A stretch of DNA of 64,000 bases from an uncultured Mollicutes bacterium (GTDB lineage Bacteria > Bacillota_I > Bacilli_A > Acholeplasmatales > JAEDCM01). The DNA is taken from contig CAMVDS010000003.1 of assembly GCA_947166335.1 (NCBI GenBank), positions 1 through 64,000 on the forward strand, in the 5' to 3' direction. How positions within the stretch are numbered: position 1 is the first letter of the stretch; each line of letters opens with the position of its first letter. Shown in pieces: positions 57,352-64,000 of this stretch. Below the pieces are notes generated by a model. It was given only the letters and a program-made list of their open reading frames with translations. It was not told the origin of the DNA and made no database searches. Both the position numbers and the translations under genes were made by a program.

Positions 57352-58566
57352 ATGCCATACATAAATAAAGATGAATTACTTAATTCATTAACAGATCAAG
57401 AAATAATAAATATATGTACTGAACTTGGTAATGGAAATTATAAAAAAGATAGTCATGGTAATCTTTGTTTTAATACATGCTTATGTCATAAAGACGGAGA
57501 TTCACCATATAAACTTATATATTATAAGAATCCTACCAATGGAATATATAATGACTATAAAACTCCTGTGTGTCATTGTTTTACTTGTTCATTTACAGGC
57601 TCAATGGTTGAGTTGGTTATTAGAAGTTTTAAACTTAAGGGACGTGAGTTATCTTGGTATCAAGCTCTTAATTGGATAGCTAATTTTACTGGAAGAATTA
57701 ATCAAGTAACAGAAACAGGAGAGTTTATCCGTACAAAAAAGATTGAAGATTTTAGTTGGATAAATCCATTATTGGCTATTAAAAATCGTAGACAAAAAGG
57801 AATTCCACGTTTAAAAGAGATTCCTGAAACATATCTTGAATGCTTTACTTATCTCCCACATGAAGCTTGGTTAAATGATGGAGTAAGTGTCGAAGCAATG
57901 ACAAGATATGAAATAGGCTATTACAGTGAGTCTGATCAGATAACTATACCACATAGAGATAGTGATGGGCGATTAATAGGAATACGTGGCAGATATTTAA
58001 ATAAATATGATGTTGAAAATATTGGTAAATATGTTCCTATATTTTTAAACGGCTACTCCTTATCTCATTCATTAGGATCTGTTCTATACGGATTATGGGT
58101 AACTAAAGATAAGATTAAAGAATGTAAGAAAGCATTAATAGTCGAAGGTGAAAAATCCTGCCTTAAAGCTTATAGTATGTTTCATGATAATTCATATGTA
58201 GTAGCAACTTGTGGTAGTTCAATATCTCTTACTCATCAGAAGATACTTCTTAATGAGTTAGGAGTTGAAGAGATAATCTATATGCCTGATAAAGATTATA
58301 AAGGTGATGTAGATAGCTTAGCTGCTAAGGTCTGGTTTCAGAAACAGAAGAAAAAGGTTGCTCCATTCGTATCATATTGTAAGGTCTACATTATGATGGA
58401 TACTGATAATACTTGGGATTTTAAGAGTAATGCTTTTGATTTTAATGATAAAGAAAAGTTTATAGAAGAATATGATAAAAAAGTTTTGGTAACTATGGAT
58501 TCATTAAAAGAAGAAATTATTATAGAGAGAAAAGAGGAGGATGAAGATGGCAATAGTATGGAATGA
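57352..58566 (+). CDS. DnaG-type DNA primase (404 aa)
   Basis: N-terminal CHC2 zinc site: CLCHKDGDSPYKLIYY, then CHCFTCSFTGSMVELV (residues 40-90). The TOPRIM domain has ALIVEGEKSCLKAYS (Glu, about 260-275) and IYMPDKDYKGD and IMMDTD (acidic residues). This order is that of bacterial/phage primases. The C-terminal helicase-binding domain is short. It makes RNA primers for the helicase at 54677. Start with weak GGTAAATAAA. Confidence 0.9.
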   Translation: MPYINKDELLNSLTDQEIINICTELGNGNYKKDSHGNLCFNTCLCHKDGDSPYKLIYYKNPTNGIYNDYKTPVCHCFTCSFTGSMVELVIRSFKLKGRELSWYQALNWIANFTGRINQVTETGEFIRTKKIEDFSWINPLLAIKNRRQKGIPRLKEIPETYLECFTYLPHEAWLNDGVSVEAMTRYEIGYYSESDQITIPHRDSDGRLIGIRGRYLNKYDVENIGKYVPIFLNGYSLSHSLGSVLYGLWVTKDKIKECKKALIVEGEKSCLKAYSMFHDNSYVVATCGSSISLTHQKILLNELGVEEIIYMPDKDYKGDVDSLAAKVWFQKQKKKVAPFVSYCKVYIMMDTDNTWDFKSNAFDFNDKEKFIEEYDKKVLVTMDSLKEEIIIERKEEDEDGNSME

Positions 58567-58858
58567 AGATGATGAAAATAGTATAGAAGCATTAAAAATA
58601 TTACAAGAAAAAAAGGGTAAACATAGTTTATTAGTTTCTGAAGGAAATTTTTATTGTTTAAGTTTTAAAGTAATTGATGAATTAAAAGCTAATAATTTTT
58701 TATATCAAATTACTGATATAAATAATTCTGATAATATTTCAGAAATAACAGGAATAGATGTAAAAAAAATTAGTCAAGATAAAACTAATTCTGAAAAAAT
58801 TGAAGAAGCTATACAATATATTAATAATGCTAATATTTTATTACAAAATATATCATAA
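58547..58858 (+). CDS. Unknown 103-aa protein
   Basis: GAGGAGGATGAAG places the start at ATG 58547, overlapping primase by 20 bases. Alpha/beta; strands at residues 25-45, Asn/Ile/Lys-rich helices at the end. No motif. Confidence 0.7.
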   Translation: MAIVWNEDDENSIEALKILQEKKGKHSLLVSEGNFYCLSFKVIDELKANNFLYQITDINNSDNISEITGIDVKKISQDKTNSEKIEEAIQYINNANILLQNIS

Positions 58859-58875
58859 AAAGGAGAACGAAGATA

Positions 58876-59235
58876 ATGAAGAAACAGATTAGAATTGGAG
58901 TATTTGAAACTAATTCATCAAGTTGTCATACTCTCTGTATATGTACTAAAGAAGAATATGATAAGTGGGTTAAAGGTGAACTTATATTTGATTGTTATAA
59001 TGATAAATTGATAAAGAAGCCTGAAGGTTGGGATGAAGCTGTTGAAAAATATGACGATGCTATAGAAGATGAAGAAGAAATAGAATGGACTGGTTCAGAA
59101 GAATACGATAGAGAAGATCTTAAAACTTATGATGAATGGTATGAAGATGAATATCTTGAAACTTATGAAGAAAAATATACCAGTCCTTCTGGAGATGAAA
59201 TAGTTGTTTTTGGTAAGTATGGGAATGATTATTAA
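58876..59235 (+). CDS. FETNSSSCHTL-type small protein (119 aa)
   Basis: The start MKKQIRIGVFETNSSSCHTL is the hallmark of a widespread, uncharacterised phage family. Two further Cys at 22 and 24, Trp-rich middle, and an extremely acidic stretch (EDEEEIEWTGSEEYDRED). GGAGAACGAAGATA upstream. Confidence 0.75.
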   Translation: MKKQIRIGVFETNSSSCHTLCICTKEEYDKWVKGELIFDCYNDKLIKKPEGWDEAVEKYDDAIEDEEEIEWTGSEEYDREDLKTYDEWYEDEYLETYEEKYTSPSGDEIVVFGKYGNDY

Positions 59236-59251
59236 AAAGGGGGTGATCAAA

Positions 59252-59416
59252 ATGAATTCTTTATTTGGCCTTATGGGTATGATGAATAATTATTCAGAAA
59301 GAAAAATTTGTAATACTAAAAGAAAAAATTTTACATTAGATACAGCTTTAGTAACGGATAGATCTTGGACATATGAAACAGCGGTAACTCATAAAAATTT
59401 TAATGGCGGAGCATGA
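59252..59416 (+). CDS. Unknown 54-aa protein
   Basis: AAGGGGGTGATCAAA selects ATG 59252. Met-rich start (LFGLMGMMNNYSERK), then Thr-rich strands. Function unknown. Confidence 0.6.
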   Translation: MNSLFGLMGMMNNYSERKICNTKRKNFTLDTALVTDRSWTYETAVTHKNFNGGA

Positions 59417-59422
59417 ATTATA

Positions 59423-59560
59423 TTGGAAGGTTCTAATACTAAAGAAGAAGCCCAGAAAGTACATGATAAATGGTTAGAAGCTTTAGATAAAGAAGATTAT
59501 AATGTATTGTATGACTGTTATGAAGAACGTGGGTATCATAAACAGGTAAGTAAGAATTAA
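59423..59560 (+). CDS. Unknown 45-aa helical protein, TTG start
   Basis: An open frame from TTG 59423 gives one helical acidic protein (EGSNTKEEAQKVHDKWLEAL). GGAG lies 12 bases upstream, rather far, so the true start may be an earlier ATT or ATA. Confidence 0.45.
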   Translation: MEGSNTKEEAQKVHDKWLEALDKEDYNVLYDCYEERGYHKQVSKN

Positions 59561-59596
59561 ATAGAAAATTAATTTTATTAAGAAAAGGAGAACGAA

Positions 59597-60184
59597 ATGG
59601 GTAGAGAAATTTTTAATGAAGTATTAGAAAGTATTGAAAATGATGATATGAGAGAATTTGCTAAGGTATTACTTGATACTATACCGTCGTATTTTTATAA
59701 AGCTCCTGCTTCAAGTTCAGGACGTTATCATCCCTCATATTGTTTAGGTGAAGGTGGGCTAGTAAGACATACTTTAGCTGTTGTAAAAATACTTAATTAT
59801 ATATTTGAGGTAGAGTATTATAAAAATCAATTCACTTCTAGAGAAAGAGATATAATGAGAATAGCAGCTTTAATGCATGATAGCCGTAAATCTGGATCTC
59901 AAGAAGATTATGAAAAAAATCCTCAAACTAAATTTGAACATCCATTGTTAGCAGCTGAAATAATTGATACTTTTAATAATAGTGAATATCTTAATTATGA
60001 AGAATTACAAAAGATAAAATCTTGTATTATAAGTCATATGGGGAGTTGGTGTACTAGTAATTATTCAGATATAATTTTACCTAAACCTTTAACTAAAATG
60101 CAAGGATTAGTTCATTTAGCAGATTACTTAGCTTCTAGAAAAGATATTTTAATTGATTTTAACCTACCATTCGAGGGGAGATAA
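59597..60184 (+). CDS. HD-domain phosphohydrolase (195 aa)
   Basis: His/Asp metal residues in order: GGLVRHTLAVV (His about 57), AALMHDSRKSG (HD about 95-96), FEHPLLAA (His), SHMGSW. These fit the YqeK/KH-type HD fold cutting phosphate esters of nucleotides or RNA. Small single-domain HD proteins next to replication genes often act on dNTPs. AAAGGAGAACGAA upstream. Confidence 0.82.
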   Translation: MGREIFNEVLESIENDDMREFAKVLLDTIPSYFYKAPASSSGRYHPSYCLGEGGLVRHTLAVVKILNYIFEVEYYKNQFTSRERDIMRIAALMHDSRKSGSQEDYEKNPQTKFEHPLLAAEIIDTFNNSEYLNYEELQKIKSCIISHMGSWCTSNYSDIILPKPLTKMQGLVHLADYLASRKDILIDFNLPFEGR

Positions 60185-60189
60185 AAATT

Positions 60190-60603
60190 ATGAATGAAAT
60201 AAAAGAAACTAAATTTGATAAATTTATTTTTGAAGCTGGCAAGATTTTTATTAGTATAATTATTATACTTACTCCTGTGTTATATACTCAAAGTCTTAGT
60301 ACGGATTTTCATATAGCATATAAGATAGTTTTCTGTTTTTTATTTGTATTAGATTACACTTTTGTTCTATTCATCATTGACAGAGCTTGTAGTAAGAATT
60401 ATAATTATAAAGTAAAACAAAATAAGAACAAAGATGTAAACGAAGAAAAAGAAGAAGTACAAGAAATGTCTGAATATCAGAAAAAGATTTTAAAAGATTC
60501 AGACAATGCTTTTAAAGAAGTAGAAGATCAACAAATGACTATTAATGAATTTTTAAAAGAAGATTCGAATATTATTAATGATAAATATGCCAAAACGAGG
60601 TGA
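60190..60603 (+). CDS. Two-span membrane protein (137 aa)
   Basis: Helices at residues 16-32 (IFISIIIILTPVLYT) and 43-63 (IVFCFLFVLDYTFVLFIID) with a short loop between, then a long cytoplasmic Lys/Glu tail. GAGGGGAGATAAAAATT upstream. No family recognised. Confidence 0.72.
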   Translation: MNEIKETKFDKFIFEAGKIFISIIIILTPVLYTQSLSTDFHIAYKIVFCFLFVLDYTFVLFIIDRACSKNYNYKVKQNKNKDVNEEKEEVQEMSEYQKKILKDSDNAFKEVEDQQMTINEFLKEDSNIINDKYAKTR

Positions 60604-60654
60604 TATTCATTTTATAAAGAAAGAGTAAAACTCAGAAGAAAGGTTGCAATTGTT

Positions 60655-61419
60655 ATGAATTATCAAGGATCTAAGTCAAGATTAGCAAAATACATAGTGC
60701 CAATTATTCAAAAAGCTATTGATAATAACAACATTCATTATTATTTAGAACCTTGTGCTGGTGGATTGAATGTTATAGATAAGATTAAATGTGACAGAAA
60801 ATTTGCATATGATATTAATAAATATCTTATTTACTTATACATACATATTAAATCAGGTGGCAAACTTCCTGAAACAGTTACTAAAGAAACTTATGATAAA
60901 GCTAGAGCTGCTTGGTATAACAATAACACTAATAAAGAATTTGAAGACTGGGAGATAGGCTGTTATGGTTGGCTTTGTAGTTATAATGGCAGAGGTTATG
61001 CTGGTGGGTGGAGCTATGAAGGAGATGAACATCGTAAGGATGGAACAATAATTCATAGGAATTATTATCAAGAACGTAAGAATAATTTACTTAAACAATT
61101 TGAACAGTCTTTGTGTCAAGATATCATGTTCGGAATAAGTGATTATAAAGATTTACAATGTATGAGCAATTACGTAATTTACGTAGATCCTGTATATAAG
61201 AATACTAAAAAGATGGATTATTCACAGATTAATTACACAGAATTCTGGGATAAAATGCGTGAATGGTCTAAAGATAATATAGTATTTATTTCTGAATTGG
61301 AAGCACCTTCTGATTTTAAGGTTATTTGGGAACATGAAGTCAGTAGAAGCATTAATGTTAAAGATAAGGGTAAAGCTACAGAAAAATTATTTGTTTATAA
61401 GGAAGGTAGACAACCGTGA
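60655..61419 (+). CDS. D12-class adenine-N6 DNA methyltransferase (254 aa)
   Basis: Motif X MNYQGSKSRLAKYIVP, motif I YYLEPCAGGLNVID, and motif IV YVIYVDPVYKN (DPPY with P-to-V change), all in Dam order. The middle domain carries a target-recognition region with GYAGGWSYEGDEH. It would methylate adenine in the phage's own DNA, shielding it or marking strands. Ribosome site GAAAGGTTG is weak. Confidence 0.85.
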   Translation: MNYQGSKSRLAKYIVPIIQKAIDNNNIHYYLEPCAGGLNVIDKIKCDRKFAYDINKYLIYLYIHIKSGGKLPETVTKETYDKARAAWYNNNTNKEFEDWEIGCYGWLCSYNGRGYAGGWSYEGDEHRKDGTIIHRNYYQERKNNLLKQFEQSLCQDIMFGISDYKDLQCMSNYVIYVDPVYKNTKKMDYSQINYTEFWDKMREWSKDNIVFISELEAPSDFKVIWEHEVSRSINVKDKGKATEKLFVYKEGRQP

Positions 61420-61778
61420 TTTATGTAAAAGAAATAGAGTATGAAATAATTAATCCACATAATTATCAAGAAAGATACTTGTTGGTTCCTGATTGGAAAA
61501 ATTATTTTAATTCAGCTATTTTTTGTGAATATTTGACAAAACCTAAGATTGACTTGCCAATTACTTTTAAACTACTAACAAGCGATTGGGATGATCAAAG
61601 TTTTGTTGGAATATTTAGCACGACACATAAAGGTGTAGAGAGATACTTCATTCATATGTCAAGAGTAGTAGACAAGAAAAACATTCCTTATGATGTATAT
61701 ATTGCGGAAGTAAATTTTACAAAAAGAGAGGGCTTATTTTATGATGACGAAGGAGGATGCAATCAAGATAATAATTAG
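61416..61778 (+). CDS. Unknown 120-aa protein, GTG start
   Basis: GTG 61416 overlaps the methyltransferase stop and the ribosome site GGAAGG lies inside it. Alpha/beta, aromatic-rich (RYLLVPDWKNYFNSAIF). Possibly a helper of the neighbouring methyltransferase; evidence is only position. Confidence 0.65.
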   Translation: MIYVKEIEYEIINPHNYQERYLLVPDWKNYFNSAIFCEYLTKPKIDLPITFKLLTSDWDDQSFVGIFSTTHKGVERYFIHMSRVVDKKNIPYDVYIAEVNFTKREGLFYDDEGGCNQDNN

Positions 61779-62037
61779 AGAAAGTTTTTTAGATAAAGAT
61801 GAACCTTTATATAAGGCTTATCCAGATTATAGACAAGCTCTTATAATGGCTATCCAAGCTTTAAGGGGTTGGGATTCTGCTCCAGAAGAAATAGAAAGAT
61901 TAAAGATTCCTAATACATTCCAGTCTAAAGAATGGAACGAGGGTTTTCTTTGTGGGGTTGAAGCTGTAGAGAATGAAGTAGTTAGAATAAAAAATTTTGC
62001 TGTTGATCATGCTGTAAAGGATAGGATAGGACCATGA
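61741..62037 (+). CDS. Unknown 98-aa helical protein
   Basis: Overlaps the previous gene by 38 bases and the next by ATGA. Mostly helical, with YPDYRQALIMAIQALRGWD, a motif seen in small phage proteins. Function unknown. Confidence 0.68.
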   Translation: MMTKEDAIKIIIRESFLDKDEPLYKAYPDYRQALIMAIQALRGWDSAPEEIERLKIPNTFQSKEWNEGFLCGVEAVENEVVRIKNFAVDHAVKDRIGP

Positions 62038-62693
62038 CATATAATGAAATTTTCAATGAAGATTGTATAGAGTTTATGCAAAGATTAAATAAGAATGAAA
62101 TCAATATGACACTTACTGATATTCCTTATGGAGAAGTTAATAGGAATAGTAATGGATTAAGAAATCTTGATAAAAAAGAAGCTGATATAATGACTTTCGA
62201 TATGAATACATTTCTTAATGAATTATACAGGATAACTAAAAGCACAATCATTATTTTTTGTGGGAAAGAACAAATGAGTGAGATACATAAATTCTTTTCT
62301 GATAAACAGAAAAAAAATGAAGGTACTGTTAGACAGATAATATGGAAGAAAACTAATCCTTCACCTATGAATGGACAGAATATTTATCTTTCTGGAATAG
62401 AAAATGCTGTTTGGTTTAAAAAGAGGGGTGGAGTATTTAATGCATTTTGTAAGAATACTGTGTTTGAATATCCATGTGGAAGAAGTAAGATGCATCCTAC
62501 AGAAAAATCACATGGATTATTACAGGAGTTAATATTAGATAATTCTAATGAGGGTGATATAGTATTTGATCCTTGTGCTGGTAGTGGCGCTCATTTATTA
62601 GTTGCTAAAGAAAATAATAGAAGATATTTAGGTTGTGAATTAAATACAGAATGGTATGAAGTAGCGTTAGAAAGACTTAATAAAAAGGAGTGA
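62034..62693 (+). CDS. Beta-class DNA methyltransferase (219 aa)
   Basis: Motif IV comes first (LTDIPYGEVNRN, DIPYG variant of DPPY), then a target region, then RSKMHPTEKSHGLLQELI and FDPCAGSGAHLLVAKE (motif I), the order of beta N6A/N4C methyltransferases. It modifies adenine or cytosine amino groups. ATGA coupling with the previous gene. Confidence 0.88.
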   Translation: MTYNEIFNEDCIEFMQRLNKNEINMTLTDIPYGEVNRNSNGLRNLDKKEADIMTFDMNTFLNELYRITKSTIIIFCGKEQMSEIHKFFSDKQKKNEGTVRQIIWKKTNPSPMNGQNIYLSGIENAVWFKKRGGVFNAFCKNTVFEYPCGRSKMHPTEKSHGLLQELILDNSNEGDIVFDPCAGSGAHLLVAKENNRRYLGCELNTEWYEVALERLNKKE

Positions 62694-62702
62694 TGAGTAA
62701 AT

Positions 62703-63182
62703 ATGAATAAGATATGGGAAGAAGTACATGAAAATCTATTTACTCCAGGTGGAGATCCTGTTTGGCAGTGTCCTGTTTGTAAAGGTGGTAGGCATGTTTA
62801 TGGTGTTGAGAATGCTGATGAAGTACATGATGAATGTCCTGATTGTCATACTAAACTGATTTATCCTTGGGAAAATACAGGTATTCTGATATCTAATAGC
62901 CCAGAATTTTTTGCATATAATGCTTATGATTCTGGTTGGAACATGTTAGTTCAAAAAGAGTTACGTGAGAAGTATATGGTATTTTATCATGATGGAGTGT
63001 ATGGAGTAAGACTAATTCCTACCAGTAATAAATGGGCTAGACTTCAGCTTTTAGTAGAAGATGATGGTTTTCTTAAAACTACTAATAATAATTTTATTAT
63101 TAAATATGCTGATGAAATATGTGAGTTAATACAAGAAGCTAAGGAATATTGGATTAATTATAAAGTAATAGATACTAAATAA
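62703..63182 (+). CDS. Zinc-ribbon protein (159 aa)
   Basis: AAAAAGGAGTGATGAGTAAAT upstream. CPVCKGGRHVYGVENADEVH, then DECPDCHTK, is a zinc ribbon at residues 24-52; the remainder is alpha/beta with several Trp. May bind DNA. Confidence 0.75.
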   Translation: MNKIWEEVHENLFTPGGDPVWQCPVCKGGRHVYGVENADEVHDECPDCHTKLIYPWENTGILISNSPEFFAYNAYDSGWNMLVQKELREKYMVFYHDGVYGVRLIPTSNKWARLQLLVEDDGFLKTTNNNFIIKYADEICELIQEAKEYWINYKVIDTK

Positions 63183-63194
63183 AAGCGTGGTTTT

Positions 63195-63446
63195 ATGGAA
63201 AATAAAGAAGTAGTTGAAATATTAGAATGGATAATCAGACATGCTTCGGATTGGCATTTAAGTAAGACTGAAATATTCGGTATTAAGTTAGCTACTCGTG
63301 CTTATAAAGCTTGGGATAGAACTTTTAGTGAGATAGAACTTAAATGTTTAGAGTTAGGAGATATCGAAGAAAGTAAAGGGTTACATGAAGCTTTAGAAAT
63401 AATGAATAAAAATATATGTGAGGTGAAAATTAATGATGTCTTCTAA
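63195..63446 (+). CDS. Unknown 83-aa helical protein
   Basis: Weak site (GCGTGGTTTT). Helical with WHLSKTEIFGIKLATRAYKAW. Resembles the small phage helper proteins here without a named family. Confidence 0.65.
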   Translation: MENKEVVEILEWIIRHASDWHLSKTEIFGIKLATRAYKAWDRTFSEIELKCLELGDIEESKGLHEALEIMNKNICEVKINDVF

Positions 63447-63486
63447 TATGTCGAAAGAAACAGTTAATAATATATGGTAAACGAAA

Positions 63487-63591
63487 ATGAGAAGTATACT
63501 TAAAATTTTAGGATTTATTATTTATGGTTTTCTTTTGATGTGCTTAATAAGCGCCATAGATGATAAGACGGATCATAAAGATAATTTTTAA
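63487..63591 (+). CDS. Possible 34-aa membrane peptide
   Basis: One membrane helix (ILKILGFIIYGFLLMCLI) and a charged tail (DDKTDHKDNF). No good ribosome site, so translation is uncertain. A 15-codon frame at 63434 is rejected. Confidence 0.42.
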   Translation: MRSILKILGFIIYGFLLMCLISAIDDKTDHKDNF

Positions 63592-63631
63592 TTAGCATTA
63601 TAAGTAAAATAAAGTAACATGAGGATATATA

Positions 63632-64000
63632 ATGAATGATTTGAAGATACTTATTGCATGTGAAGAAAGTCAGCGTATTTCTACTCAATTTAGAGAACGT
63701 GGATTTGAAGCATATAGTTGTGATATACAGGAATGTTCTGGTGGTCATCCTGAATTTCATATAATGCAAGATGTTTTGCCTTTACTTAATGGTAATTGTG
63801 AATTTACAACTATGGACGGTATGAAACATAAGATAGAGGGTAAATGGGATCTTATAATAGCGCATCCAAATTGTCAGGATTTAAGCGTTAGTGGAGCTTT
63901 ACGTTTTGAGCAGAAGAGGAAAGATGGTAGACAAAGAGAATCAATTGAATTCTTCTGTAAGATGCTTACAGCTGATTGTAAACATATATGTGTAGAGAAT
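63632..64000 (+). CDS. Phage cytosine-methyltransferase-like protein (partial)
   Basis: ATG 63632 with GAGGATATATA upstream opens 123 codons that run off the window. KILIACEESQRISTQFRERG, CDIQECSGGHPEFHI, and LIIAHPNCQDLSVSG follow the phage family related to C5-cytosine methyltransferases, with HPNC in the place of PC motif IV (usually HPPC). Length missing is unknown. Third methylase gene here. Confidence 0.8.
   Translation, partial: MNDLKILIACEESQRISTQFRERGFEAYSCDIQECSGGHPEFHIMQDVLPLLNGNCEFTTMDGMKHKIEGKWDLIIAHPNCQDLSVSGALRFEQKRKDGRQRESIEFFCKMLTADCKHICVEN

Overview
The window is strongly AT-rich, with AAAGGAG/GGAGG ribosome sites in front of almost every gene, short gaps and many 4-base ATGA overlaps. 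All but one of the genes I accept read rightward. This fits a large phage, or phage-plasmid, of a low-GC Firmicute, probably a gut Clostridium/Lachnospiraceae relative. No capsid, tail, portal or terminase gene is visible. What is present is an early/replication region plus a very long accessory region.

Layout. 1-2600: a divergent promoter region, one 389-aa gene of unknown role, a long hairpin and two large perfect inverted repeats. 2611-4811: an unusual unit in which a 218-aa protein gene (2691-3347) is flanked by arms that form a 20-bp helix. It is followed by about 1.46 kb without genes, full of hairpins, ending in a tRNA-like acceptor/T-arm domain. A terminator at 5368 closes this unit after two small genes. 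5480-26845: about 65 small, mostly acidic orphan genes in one head-to-tail array. It includes a PC4/YdbC-like protein, an RNA polymerase alpha-CTD-like protein, a HicA-like cassette with its own promoter and a DUF262 protein. 26860-29600: a tyrosine recombinase, then an IscB nuclease with its HEARO/omega RNA, inserted where a phage gene is cut short. 29600-38515: a second small-gene array with Cys-rich zinc-ribbon proteins, a Lar-like protein, duplicated paralogues and a large nucleotidyltransferase.

38768-45006 holds a DGQHR-motif protein, a tyrosine-recombinase-fold protein that seems to lack its nucleophile, an SSB-like protein, a TnpB element and a RecA-like (Sak4-type) ATPase. 45007-52600 is an RNA-rich island. 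It has recognisable tRNAs (Thr, Gln, a Lys-like one and one odd one), three further tRNA-like folds with intact acceptor stems but abnormal centres, a second large structured RNA (51121-51520), a second TnpB, an HNH/AP2 homing endonuclease and a HAD phosphatase. 52620-64000 is the DNA synthesis module: ThyX, a replicative helicase, a DnaG-type primase, another homing endonuclease, an HD phosphohydrolase and three DNA methyltransferase genes, the last cut by the window edge.

The most novel element is the 2.2-kb RNA unit with an embedded gene and a tRNA-like end. Second is the set of tRNA-like RNAs with non-canonical centres. All RNA calls rest on helices I paired by hand and need covariation analysis.
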